11,452 nucleotides of DNA, from the NCBI GenBank assembly GCA_050873765.1, contig JBNMJK010000074.1, forward strand, positions 1-11,452, read 5' to 3'. Position 1 is the first letter of the stretch. Every line of letters starts with the position of its first letter. The notes under the pieces were generated by a model, which was given only the letters and a program-made list of their open reading frames with translations, ran no database searches and had not been told where the DNA came from. The position numbers and the translations under genes are program-made. This document shows, one piece after another, positions 1 through 6,637 of the stretch. Source of the stretch: Sodaliphilus sp050873765 (lineage in GTDB: Bacteria; Bacteroidota; Bacteroidia; Bacteroidales; Muribaculaceae).

Positions 1-894
1 GGCGAGGACAGTGTGCTGCCCTCGATTATCGCCTATGCCGCAGGATGCCTGCTGTTTGCCTGGATATTCCGCGACAAGGACTTTCCCAAGGCGCGCCTCT
101 CGGCTCGCCACACATTTGCCATAGGCAAGGGATTTGTGAAGCTCGGCATCTATATGACGCTGGGCATGTTCATCACCACGCTGATGGGCTATGTGTTCAA
201 CGCTTGGCTCAACAATGTGGCTGGCACGGCCGAAGTGGGCTATTACCAGGCTGGCTACACCCTGGTGAATAAATACACTGGGCTGGTGCTCACCGCCCTC
301 GGTATGGAGTATTATCCACGCTTGGCAAGGGTGGCGTCGAGCCGCTTGCGTCTCACGGCGTTTGTGTCGCAGGAACTGACGGTGACCATGCTTGTGATGG
401 CGCCGATAGTGTCGGTGTTCATTCTTCTGCGTGGCGTGATTGTGTGGACGCTCTACGCCCCTGGATTCGAGGTGATTCTGCCCTTTGTGGCGTGGGGCAT
501 GATAGGCACGGTGTGGCGCGCGATGTCGTGGTGCATGGCCTTTGTGATTCTGGCCAAGGGCGATGGAAAGATGTTCCTCGCCACAGAGGCGGTGAGCGAC
601 CTGATAGGCTTCGGGCTGAATGTGTGGTGCTATCACCTTTGGGGGCTTACGGGGCTGGGCGTGTCGTTCATGGTGTGGTATGTGGTATATAGCGGTATGA
701 TATATGTGGTGTACAGGTGGCATTATGGCTTGCGCCTCACATGGGCAGGCCTGCTTGCCACGCTGCTGGCGCTGTGCGGCTCATCGGCGGTGATGCTTGC
801 CATGCACTATGGGCTCACGGTGGTGGCGGCAGTGCTCACGGCAGCTGTGGTGGTGGTGAGCTTAGTGATGATGAAGCGCCTGTGGAAGAGGTGA
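1..894 (+). CDS. Polysaccharide (lipopolysaccharide/O-antigen) flippase, 3' part
   Basis: The reading frame is open at the left edge and ends at the TGA at 892-894, so about 297 C-terminal residues are visible and the true start lies outside the window. An internal GTG at 13 could be mistaken for a start. The protein is almost wholly hydrophobic, with repeated membrane segments separated by short basic loops and an Arg/Lys-rich tail (MMKRLWKR). This fits the C-terminal half of a Wzx-like or MATE/MOP-superfamily exporter, which flips undecaprenyl-linked oligosaccharides across the inner membrane. The segment GYYQAGYTLVNKY followed by YYPRLAR resembles the conserved stretch of Bacteroidetes oligosaccharide flippases. 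The substrate cannot be read from the sequence. It may end a capsule or O-antigen cluster lying to the left. The family call rests on membrane pattern and remembered similarity. Confidence 0.8.
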   Translation, partial: GEDSVLPSIIAYAAGCLLFAWIFRDKDFPKARLSARHTFAIGKGFVKLGIYMTLGMFITTLMGYVFNAWLNNVAGTAEVGYYQAGYTLVNKYTGLVLTALGMEYYPRLARVASSRLRLTAFVSQELTVTMLVMAPIVSVFILLRGVIVWTLYAPGFEVILPFVAWGMIGTVWRAMSWCMAFVILAKGDGKMFLATEAVSDLIGFGLNVWCYHLWGLTGLGVSFMVWYVVYSGMIYVVYRWHYGLRLTWAGLLATLLALCGSSAVMLAMHYGLTVVAAVLTAAVVVVSLVMMKRLWKR

Positions 895-967
895 TGAAGT
901 GCACTGTATCTCAGCGCAAAAGTGCGAGGGTAAAAGGTTAATAAAGCAGAAAATAACTCGGTAATAT

Positions 968-998
968 TTTTTTCTGTGAAAAATAGTTGTTACCTTTG
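968..998 (+). promoter_or_regulatory. Bacteroidetes-type promoter for greA
   Basis: TACCTTTG at 991-998 matches the Bacteroidetes -7 consensus TAnnTTTG exactly and is followed by CA, as is common in Bacteroidales. The -33 region is only a T-run (968-973), a weak match to TTTG. Transcription would start near 1003-1006, giving greA a leader of about 95 bases. Confidence 0.7.
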
Positions 999-1029
999 CA
1001 TCAGTATTAATAACGAATATTTGTGCAGC

Positions 1030-1070
1030 GAAGGGTCTCATCAAAAAATGAGATTCTTTCGTTTCTTTTA
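1030..1070 (+). promoter_or_regulatory. Terminator-like hairpin in the greA leader (possible attenuator)
   Basis: The 5' arm 1030-1041 pairs with 1048-1060 around a six-base loop (CAAAAA). This gives 12 base pairs including two G-U pairs, with one bulged T, and it is followed by a T-rich tract (GTTTCTTTTACT). It lies after the promoter and about 30 bases before the greA start, so it is an RNA leader element. A weak intrinsic terminator would release a short leader RNA of roughly 65 bases. E. coli greA has a comparable leader that yields short terminated RNAs (GraL). Shared regulation here is inference. Confidence 0.5.
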
Positions 1071-1098
1071 CTAACTATTTTATAAGAAAAATTTTACC

Positions 1099-1569
1099 AT
1101 GGCTATCAGCTACATGACCCAAGAAGGGTACGACAAAAAAATGCAGGAACTCAAACACCTTGAAAGTGTTGAGCGTCCGGATGTCGTGCGCGCCATTCAA
1201 GAGGCACGTGAAAAAGGCGACCTCTCTGAAAATGCCGAATACGACGCCGCTAAAGAGCGTCAAGGCATGCTTGAGGCTAAAATTGCCGAGCTTAAAGCTC
1301 TCGTGGCTACCGCACGCATCATCGATCAGTCAAAACTCCAGACCGAGGAGGTGGCTCTGATGAACAAAGTGACTATTAAGAACCTTAAGAACAATGCTTC
1401 AATGACCTACACTATCGTGAGCGAAACTGAAGCAAATCTGAGGGAAGGCAAGATATCTATCACCACTCCCATTGCCAAGGGGCTTCTTGGCCACAAGGTG
1501 GGCGACATCGTGGAAGTGCAGGCTCCTGTGGGCAAGATGCAATTCGAGATTGTGGAAATAGGTGTGTAA
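1099..1569 (+). CDS. greA: Transcription elongation factor GreA
   Basis: This is a full-length GreA of 156 residues (E. coli GreA is 158). It binds RNA polymerase in the secondary channel and stimulates cleavage of the backtracked transcript so that elongation can resume. The N-terminal coiled coil (about residues 1-75) carries the tip signature DLSENAEYDAAKERQ with the two catalytic acids Asp41 and Glu44. The C-terminal FKBP-like domain (about 80-156) carries SITTPIAKGLLGHKVGD, with the conserved hydrophobic and glycine pattern. The ATG at 1099 gives the expected family N-terminus and follows an A/T-rich initiation region without a Shine-Dalgarno sequence. A strong -7 box and a hairpin leader lie upstream. 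The HIT gene follows after 38 bases and is probably co-transcribed. Confidence 0.97.
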   Translation: MAISYMTQEGYDKKMQELKHLESVERPDVVRAIQEAREKGDLSENAEYDAAKERQGMLEAKIAELKALVATARIIDQSKLQTEEVALMNKVTIKNLKNNASMTYTIVSETEANLREGKISITTPIAKGLLGHKVGDIVEVQAPVGKMQFEIVEIGV

Positions 1570-1607
1570 AGAAGGAATAATTCAAGCGTTGTAAAAATTT
1601 TTTAGTG

Positions 1608-2006
1608 ATGGCATCAATTTTTAGCAAGATAGTGGCTGGTGAAATTCCAAGCTACAAGTGCGCAGAAAACGAGAACTACTATGCGTTTCTCGACATCAAT
1701 CCAGTGAACGTGGGCCACACGCTCGTGATTCCCAAGCATGAGGTGAACTATATTTTCGACCTTGAAAGCGACGAATACACCGGGCTTTGGCAATTTGCCA
1801 AGAAGGTGGCAAAGGCTCTTAAGGCTGCCGTGCCCTGTGAGCGCATAGGCGTGGCTGTGCTCGGGCTGGAAGTGCCACATTGCCATATTCATCTTATTCC
1901 TATCAACTCGGAGGCGGATATGAACTTCAAGAACAAGAAGAAAGTGCCTGCCGAGCAGATGGCTGCCATTGCAGAAAAAGTGCTGAAGGAATTTGAGAAA
2001 CTTTAA
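1608..2006 (+). CDS. HIT-family (histidine triad) nucleotide-binding protein
   Basis: The product is a 132-residue cytosolic HIT protein of the HinT branch, whose members hydrolyse AMP-lysine and other phosphoramidates or adenylates. The domain fills the protein. Residues 1-30 contain the usual IFSKIVAGEIPSYK opening, NVGHTLVIPKHE lies at 34-45, and the histidine triad is His91-Cys-His93-Ile-His95-Leu-Ile, with His93 expected to be the nucleophile. The ATG at 1608 is preferred over the GTG three bases upstream because it gives the standard MASIFSKI start. The gene follows greA by 38 bases on the same strand and is closed by a strong terminator, suggesting a greA-HIT transcript. The physiological substrate is unknown. 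The Cys inside the triad is uncommon but lies at a variable position. Confidence 0.93.
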   Translation: MASIFSKIVAGEIPSYKCAENENYYAFLDINPVNVGHTLVIPKHEVNYIFDLESDEYTGLWQFAKKVAKALKAAVPCERIGVAVLGLEVPHCHIHLIPINSEADMNFKNKKKVPAEQMAAIAEKVLKEFEKL

Positions 2007-2111
2007 GGGGCGGCTTTATTGAGAAATCATGCAAGCGGCTTCTGTGGCACTGATTCTGAAAAATAACAACAGATACGATTCTATTTTTTTCTTTTAAAAA
2101 AGACTTTTCAC

Positions 2112-2160
2112 AAGCGCAGCCTGTGACCGGATTTTTTCACGGTTGAGGATGCGCTTTTTT
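2112..2160 (+). terminator. Intrinsic terminator after the greA-HIT operon
   Basis: A long stem is formed by AAGCGCA (2112-2118) with TGCGCTT (2150-2156), then CCT (2120-2122) with AGG (2146-2148), then ACCG (2126-2129) with CGGT (2140-2143), around a ten-base T-rich loop and separated by small internal loops. It ends in a T-run to 2160. The rest of the 271-base gap (2007-2277) holds an imperfect hairpin (2022-2057), a T-rich run near 2082-2095 and a weak promoter-like TTG (2181) to TATATAAA (2205) pair that might serve the next gene. Confidence 0.8.
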
Positions 2161-2277
2161 ATGCGCGCACACACGCTAAATTGTCCTCTGTGTGGCTCGC
2201 GCTCTATATAAAATAGGGGAGAGGTGCCACGGCACTATCGTGTATGTAAGATAGGAGGGAGCACCGGGCTTTTGAAA

Positions 2278-3510
2278 ATGACCAGACTGTTATACGCTTT
2301 TATTGTAGTGATTGCCACTGCGCTGCCGTGCGCCGCGCAGGAGGCTATGGTCACCCGCGACAGCATTGCCGCCGGGACATCGGTGCTGCCCACCCCCGCA
2401 GCTCCGGCTCAAAAGCGCTCCTACTGGGATCATGGCTTCGGCAAATTCCTTGTGAAGGTGGATAAGTTTCTCGAAGAAGGCCAGCTCTCTGGCATCGACA
2501 CCGCCTATCAGACCATTCCACGGCTCAACCGTCAAGTGTATTTGGGCGCGTATGGCTATTGGCAGAACTACAGCAACCACATTCCCTTTTATTTCCCCAA
2601 GGCGGTCGATGAGCTTATACCCGGGCTTAACGCAGGTTCCTACTATAAAATCAACGCCCACACCCATCAGCTTGAACTGGAGCTGGGCATCGACTGGAAG
2701 GGACTCGCCATTGAAATCCCCATTCCGGTGCGTAACCGCTACAGCGCCAGCTACGGGCTGGCAAAGAATGGGTCGATGTGGGGATTCCGGCTGCGCTACA
2801 AGAGCATCAACTCTGTGTCGGGTGTGAAGCGCTTTGGTATGCGCGACGCAATGGAGCAGCACATTGAGGAGTATCCCAACGACAGCGTGATTTTAAGAGT
2901 GGTGGATTTGTTGAAAGACGAGCGCATTGAGTCGGGTAAGCATCACATCAACATCTTCTTTGCCGAAGGCTATTATGTGTTCAACTACCGCAAATTTTCG
3001 CTTTCTGCCGGCCTGTTTGCCGACATGGTGCAGAAGCGCAGCGCAGGAAGCATGATCGTGTATGCCAACTACTACCAGAGCCGCTATGCGGCCAAAGACA
3101 TACTAATGGCTAACTTAGACGTGTATCGCACACAGCAGGCATCGGTGGGCCTCGGGTATGGCTACAACTATTCGCTGCTTGGTGGCAAGTTGCTGTTTCA
3201 CGTGTCGGCTGTGCCGATGTTCTCGCTCTACTCACACCTGATGCACCGCGCCAAATACGACGATGCCGAAAAAGAAGCGATGTTAAACGAGCTGTATGGC
3301 GACGAGCCCAAATTCTACGACCCGTCGGACAAAGGCAAGTCGGATTTCCGCGTCAACGCCTTCGCCCGGTTTGCCGCCAACTACAGCATAGGCCGCTACG
3401 TGCTCTCCTTCCTCATCAACTACCGCTACTACGGCTACAGCAACAGCAAAAAGCTCCACATCAACAACCAGGAGGCCGACGCCCAGTTCAACATCGGCTA
3501 CCGCTTCTAA
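2278..3510 (+). CDS. DUF4421-like secreted, probably outer-membrane protein
   Basis: The 410-residue product begins with a signal peptide: a basic start (MTR), a hydrophobic core to about residue 17 and a likely signal peptidase I site after CAA before Gln21. The ATG at 2278 is chosen because it puts this signal at the N-terminus; a GTG at 2224 would add 18 residues in front of it. A proline/alanine-rich linker (about 36-46) is followed by alternating aromatic and polar strands typical of beta-barrels, with motifs such as ELELGIDWKGLAIEIPIPV and YGLAKNGSMWGFRLRYKS. The protein ends in GYRF, a terminal Phe as expected of an outer-membrane barrel. The pattern fits DUF4421, a Bacteroidetes family of unknown function; a search should confirm this. 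Its stop codon is seven bases from the stop of the convergent amidohydrolase. Confidence 0.65.
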   Translation: MTRLLYAFIVVIATALPCAAQEAMVTRDSIAAGTSVLPTPAAPAQKRSYWDHGFGKFLVKVDKFLEEGQLSGIDTAYQTIPRLNRQVYLGAYGYWQNYSNHIPFYFPKAVDELIPGLNAGSYYKINAHTHQLELELGIDWKGLAIEIPIPVRNRYSASYGLAKNGSMWGFRLRYKSINSVSGVKRFGMRDAMEQHIEEYPNDSVILRVVDLLKDERIESGKHHINIFFAEGYYVFNYRKFSLSAGLFADMVQKRSAGSMIVYANYYQSRYAAKDILMANLDVYRTQQASVGLGYGYNYSLLGGKLLFHVSAVPMFSLYSHLMHRAKYDDAEKEAMLNELYGDEPKFYDPSDKGKSDFRVNAFARFAANYSIGRYVLSFLINYRYYGYSNSKKLHINNQEADAQFNIGYRF

Positions 3511-3517
3511 TCCTTCT

Positions 3518-4306
3518 TCACCCGGCTATTGGTTCTTTGTGGTGGTGGGGGCTATTCGGGGGGATGGCGAACAGGTTTTGTGCATTTTTTTGCGTCACTT
3601 GGTGGAACTGCGATGGTGGGCAGGATTCACGAAAGCGGACAATTTTTTCACGATAATAGTCTGCAAGGTTAACTTCTGGATAGAAATGCTTTGGAATACA
3701 CATGTCGGTACCCCACAATAGTTTATGCCCAAATCCCTCGCTCACCACTAGGCACATCTGCTCTACTGGCATAAACGCTGAGTCGGCATAGGCGTTTGCG
3801 CAACTGCGCAATATGGGCATCAACTGCTTCAGCGGCTGGCCGTGAGCCAGTATGAAGTTTACATCAGCATTTTCTGCTATCATTTTCCCATATTTGCCGC
3901 ACTGGCAGCTTTCGTCATTGCCTGTGTGAATCAGCAGCGGAATGTGCAGCTCGCGCGCTATGTCAATCACCTCACAAAACTGCGGGCCACAAGGCTCCCA
4001 GTCGCCGGGGTGCAGAAACGGGTGAACCTTCAGGCAGCGCCACGGCACATCTGACTCCAGAAACCACGCTATGCTTCCCTGGAGCCCATAGGGAGTTATC
4101 CACATGACTGGCAGCACGCGTTTTCCGTCAAGGGCAATCAGCTCTTTAATTTCCGCCAGCACCTTTAGATAGTCTTCATCGCACATTGTGGTCGATGACA
4201 CCGCATAATAGTTAACCCCAACGCTTGACATCAACTGTGACACAAACGCTGGGGAAAAATATCTGTCGTAAAACTGCCCCACATGCACGTGGCTGTCGAT
4301 TATCAT
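3518..4306 (-). CDS. Amidohydrolase-superfamily metal-dependent hydrolase in the RiPP-like operon
   Basis: The 262-residue product is a TIM-barrel amidohydrolase (amidohydrolase_2 type). The metal ligands are in order (numbering from the ATG at 4306): DSHVHVG with His6 and His8, a strand with Lys93 and His95 (CLKVHP), His127 (LLIHTG), His155 (ILAHG) and Asp201 (LLWGTD). These imply a mono- or dinuclear metal site in an active cytosolic enzyme. ATG 4306 is preferred; a GTG one codon upstream is also possible. It starts 16 bases after the radical SAM stop, so the two are almost certainly co-transcribed. Substrate is unknown. An amidohydrolase takes part in macroamidine formation in bottromycin, so a role in RiPP tailoring or hydrolysis has a precedent but is inference. 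A local Cys-x-Cys (SCQCGKYGK) near residue 135 is not a known metal ligand set of the family. Confidence 0.85.
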   Translation of the reverse strand: MIIDSHVHVGQFYDRYFSPAFVSQLMSSVGVNYYAVSSTTMCDEDYLKVLAEIKELIALDGKRVLPVMWITPYGLQGSIAWFLESDVPWRCLKVHPFLHPGDWEPCGPQFCEVIDIARELHIPLLIHTGNDESCQCGKYGKMIAENADVNFILAHGQPLKQLMPILRSCANAYADSAFMPVEQMCLVVSEGFGHKLLWGTDMCIPKHFYPEVNLADYYREKIVRFRESCPPSQFHQVTQKNAQNLFAIPPNSPHHHKEPIAG

Positions 4307-4322
4307 CACACCAGTGCTCTCC

Positions 4323-5786
4323 TTACAGCAGTCCTTTTGCTTTATACTCCTCTACGAGTCGCTTGGTTAAGAATGCTACGTCGCAGAAATGATGATTCAC
4401 TGCAAACATATCGCCGCCACTCTCATTATAGTTGCGTACAAGGCAACGCGAGCAATAGTCTTTTGCATCACATTCCAGACATTGTGGAAAACTGGCTTGC
4501 GTGATTTTACGCAAATGTTTTATCCGCTCGCTGTTCTCCCAAATCTCTTGAAGCGACTGCTTATATACATTTCCAAGCACATAGTCCTGCCAGCCTGCAC
4601 ATGGATACACGTCGCCGTTAGCCGTAACACAGCAGTTGTCGTAGCCCACGCCACACACCGGCTGCTTCTTGAATCGCTCAAGATTGAACTTGATTTCTTC
4701 TGAAATAGGTTTTTGCTTGAGTGTTTCGTCTTTATATTGCGTGTCGTGCTCAATGATGTCGCGCAAAACCTCCTCAGTCTCCTCAAGTGACAGTCTGTTG
4801 GCCAAATTTTCCGTGTCAAGGTCGGCACGAGCCATCATAATGTAGTCGGTTTGTGCCTTTATTTTAAGCGATTTCGCATAGTCGAGCACCTTATCGTAGC
4901 CATGACGGTTGGCTTTCATCAGCGGGCAGCTTATCTGCACCGGAATATCGGCAGCCACCAGTTTCTCAATAGCGGCTTTGGTTTTTTCAAACGAGCCTTT
5001 CACGGTGGTGATGAAATCGTGTATTTCAGGGTCCATGCTGTAGAGCGACACTTGCACGATCGATAAGTTCACCTTTTTCAGCCGGGCAATCTGCTCATCG
5101 GTTACGGCAATCAGGTTTGAAAGAATTGAAATCATCAGATCCTTCTCTCTACAATATTCGGCTATTTCCACAATATCCTTATGCAGAAATGCTTCGCCGC
5201 CCGACAGCGTGACATGCAGTCCGCCTAATGTGGCAAATTCGTCGATTAAGCTTTTCACCTTTGCCAGCGGCATGTCGAACCCATGATTTTTCTTGTCGTT
5301 AGGTATGTAGCAGTGAATGCACCGCTCATTGCACCGGCTCGACAGTTCAAACTGCAAGTTGGATATCAGCGGCCGGCCTTGCACCTCCTCCAAGAAAAAG
5401 TCCTGCGTGTTCTCGCTCACCCTTTCTTCAGTGTTTTGTGTAAAGTCGGTGGCAAGCGTCTTTGGATTGTCCATCTTGTATGAGAACGTTTCGTCTTTAG
5501 CGTCGAGCTCAGCCTCGGTTTCGGCCGTGACCACAAACTTATCGGTGGCAAGCGCATTGGCAAACTCCATGAAATCGGCTTTCAGCGTGTTGAAGTCGGC
5601 GTCTTCATACACTTCCATCAACCGCTTAACTATATCATCTATATTTTGTGGCTCACGAGATAATTCCCTAAGCCACATAGCGCCATTTTCATCATAGACC
5701 CTGTCATGCCGAGTCAATTGGTTGCTGACATATCCATAATGATCCGTTGTGCGGATAAACGCATTTTTACTCTGTCTGATTAACAT
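4323..5786 (-). CDS. Radical SAM/SPASM peptide maturase with N-terminal RiPP recognition domain
   Basis: The product is a 487-residue RiPP-type maturase. Residues 1 to about 87 form a PqqD-like winged-helix recognition element (YGYVSNQLTRHDRVY, then GAMWLRELSREPQNIDDIV, ending near KFVV), which would bind a precursor leader. A charged linker leads to the radical SAM core with Cys152-x3-Cys156-x2-Cys159 (CNERCIHC) for the SAM-binding 4Fe-4S cluster and LSGGE at 194-198. The SPASM domain has Cys378, Cys385/386 and Cys396 (GDVYPC), then Cys436-x2-Cys439-x5-Cys445-x2-Cys448 and Cys468, enough for two auxiliary clusters. ATG 5786 is chosen. An in-frame TTG at 5873 would place the start inside a terminator-like hairpin and add 29 residues without domain content. 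The family makes thioether, C-C or epimerised peptides; the exact chemistry cannot be told. Confidence 0.92.
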   Translation of the reverse strand: MLIRQSKNAFIRTTDHYGYVSNQLTRHDRVYDENGAMWLRELSREPQNIDDIVKRLMEVYEDADFNTLKADFMEFANALATDKFVVTAETEAELDAKDETFSYKMDNPKTLATDFTQNTEERVSENTQDFFLEEVQGRPLISNLQFELSSRCNERCIHCYIPNDKKNHGFDMPLAKVKSLIDEFATLGGLHVTLSGGEAFLHKDIVEIAEYCREKDLMISILSNLIAVTDEQIARLKKVNLSIVQVSLYSMDPEIHDFITTVKGSFEKTKAAIEKLVAADIPVQISCPLMKANRHGYDKVLDYAKSLKIKAQTDYIMMARADLDTENLANRLSLEETEEVLRDIIEHDTQYKDETLKQKPISEEIKFNLERFKKQPVCGVGYDNCCVTANGDVYPCAGWQDYVLGNVYKQSLQEIWENSERIKHLRKITQASFPQCLECDAKDYCSRCLVRNYNESGGDMFAVNHHFCDVAFLTKRLVEEYKAKGLL

Positions 5787-5838
5787 TCCTATTGTCTTTA
5801 TGCTACAACTGTTGTTGGTTATGTTAAATACATTAATT

Positions 5839-5869
5839 AAAAAAGGGACATCATTTATCATGATGCCCC
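5839..5869 (-). terminator. Terminator-like hairpin between precursor peptide and maturase
   Basis: Read on the minus strand, a ten-base-pair stem (arm 5869-5860 with arm 5854-5845, one G-U pair) closes a five-base loop and is followed directly by six T residues (5844-5839). It lies 20 bases after the precursor stop and about 50 bases before the maturase ATG, inside a same-strand operon. Hairpins between a RiPP precursor and its enzymes are often partial terminators or stabilisers that keep the precursor in excess. That role here is inferred. Confidence 0.75.
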
Positions 5870-5888
5870 ACAATTTTGTTCAGCAAAT

Positions 5889-6023
5889 TTAAGCTGTACG
5901 TTCACAACGTTTGCACACGCTTGGAAGGCCTGCGCCAATAGATTCTTTTGCTGGGCAGCCTGCGGCGTAGGAGCCAGTTGGGAGGTTCTTAGCGATCATT
6001 TGTGGTTTCTGATACTTTTTCAT
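5889..6023 (-). CDS. Small three-cysteine peptide, candidate RiPP precursor
   Basis: This 44-codon frame runs from ATG 6023 to TAA 5889-5891. The basic N-terminal half (starts MKKYQKPQ, then AKNLPTGSY; six Lys and two Arg in all against two Glu) resembles a leader. The C-terminal half carries all three cysteines, Cys23 (AAGCP), Cys37 and Cys40 (VCKRC), with several Gly, Ala and Ser as possible crosslink partners, and ends in ERTA. There is no signal peptide or membrane segment. The start follows an A/T-rich region typical of Bacteroidales. Directly downstream come a terminator-like hairpin and a radical SAM/SPASM maturase with a leader-binding domain, which is what makes this the likely substrate. 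I do not recognise the peptide as a named family. Processing could follow Gly22 or Gly17, but no motif decides this. It could be a non-RiPP small protein, though context argues against it. Confidence 0.78.
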   Translation of the reverse strand: MKKYQKPQMIAKNLPTGSYAAGCPAKESIGAGLPSVCKRCERTA

Positions 6024-6114
6024 AATAGCGAAATTTAATTAGTTTTGCCTACGTCCTTTAAAGCGATTCGGCTTTTTCTTTGTTCGGTTTTTATCTATTT
6101 TTGGCGTAGAAGTC

Positions 6115-6507
6115 TCAGTCGGGCAATACCACAGGAAAATCGTACTCATCGTAGCACGATGTGTCAATTCCCTCCTCTGGCATTTCGTAATCGTTCACCA
6201 GCATGATTAAAGGCTTGTGATGCTCTTCCATCACCTTTTTACAAAGTGCGATTTTCTTTTCGTCGAACTGGTTGAGATACGAATGATACAAAAAAAATTT
6301 TGTGGCGCTGTTCGGCTCAAATATTTCAGGATAGTCCGAAATAGGGTTCGCAGAAAATTTAGCGCATCCGCCCTCTTTTTTCAGCCTGTTGCGGGCGTTG
6401 TCAATATCTCTATTGCTGTGAAACCAGATTAGCATAGGCTTTTGGTGCTCACCTTCCATATAACTTTTGACTGAGCCGATTAAGCCGTCCTTAGAGATCC
6501 GTTTCAT
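6115..6507 (-). CDS. Unrecognised 131-residue cytosolic protein, first gene of the RiPP-like operon
   Basis: I do not recognise this family. The frame gives 130-131 residues depending on which of two adjacent ATG codons (6510 or 6507) is used. It has no signal peptide or membrane helix. Visible segments are a hydrophobic strand PMLIWFHSNRD (about 26-36), a basic helix (DNARNRLKK), a second strand KFFLYHSYL (71-79), a helix with IALCKKVMEEH, a third strand PLIMLVNDYE (100-109) and an acidic tail (EEGIDTSCYDEYDF). The alternation suggests a small alpha/beta fold. It has three cysteines (49, 90, 119) with no metal-site spacing. A consensus promoter lies just upstream and the candidate precursor follows after 91 bases on the same strand without a clear promoter of its own, so co-transcription is likely. 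A role as a partner, immunity or unrelated protein cannot be told apart. Confidence 0.6.
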   Translation of the reverse strand: MKRISKDGLIGSVKSYMEGEHQKPMLIWFHSNRDIDNARNRLKKEGGCAKFSANPISDYPEIFEPNSATKFFLYHSYLNQFDEKKIALCKKVMEEHHKPLIMLVNDYEMPEEGIDTSCYDEYDFPVVLPD

Positions 6508-6559
6508 CATTTGCCATTTATCATTTGTGAGGTTGTTTTCTTTTCTCTTTTCACGCCCA

Positions 6560-6590
6560 CAAAGTTAGCGTTTTGATGGCCTGAAGCCAA
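6560..6590 (-). promoter_or_regulatory. Bacteroidetes-type promoter for the RiPP-like operon
   Basis: On the minus strand, TTGG (6590-6587) and TAACTTTG (6567-6560) are separated by exactly 19 bases, matching the Bacteroidetes -33/-7 arrangement. Transcription would start near 6553-6556, about 45 bases before the 131-residue gene. No equally good promoter is seen in front of the precursor. Confidence 0.72.
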
Positions 6591-6600
6591 TGCGGCGCTA

Positions 6601-6637
6601 TTGCATAATGCCCACACTTGTGTGGCAATTATTGCAA
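6601..6637. repeat. Imperfect palindrome beside the operon promoter
   Basis: TTGCATAAT (6601-6609) pairs with ATTATTGCAA (6628-6637, one bulge) and the inner GCCCACA pairs with TGTGGC (one bulge) around CTTG. It overlaps the 3' end of the HTH gene and sits ten bases upstream of the -33 element at 6587-6590. There is no U-tract on either side, so a DNA operator or mRNA 3'-end stabiliser is more likely than an intrinsic terminator. Confidence 0.5.

Noticed and set aside
2290..2862. Long minus-strand frame (190 codons) opposite the DUF4421-like gene
   Set aside because: It lies entirely opposite a gene with a signal peptide and barrel pattern, and its translation has no recognisable domain; it is an antisense shadow.
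5787..5873. Longer maturase start at the TTG at 5873
   Set aside because: It would start within the terminator-like hairpin region and add residues outside the recognition domain; ATG 5786 gives a natural N-terminus.
5884..5891. TAAATTTG on the minus strand as a separate maturase promoter
   Set aside because: It matches the -7 box but overlaps the precursor stop and has no -33 element at the right distance; the downstream hairpin would also stop such transcripts.
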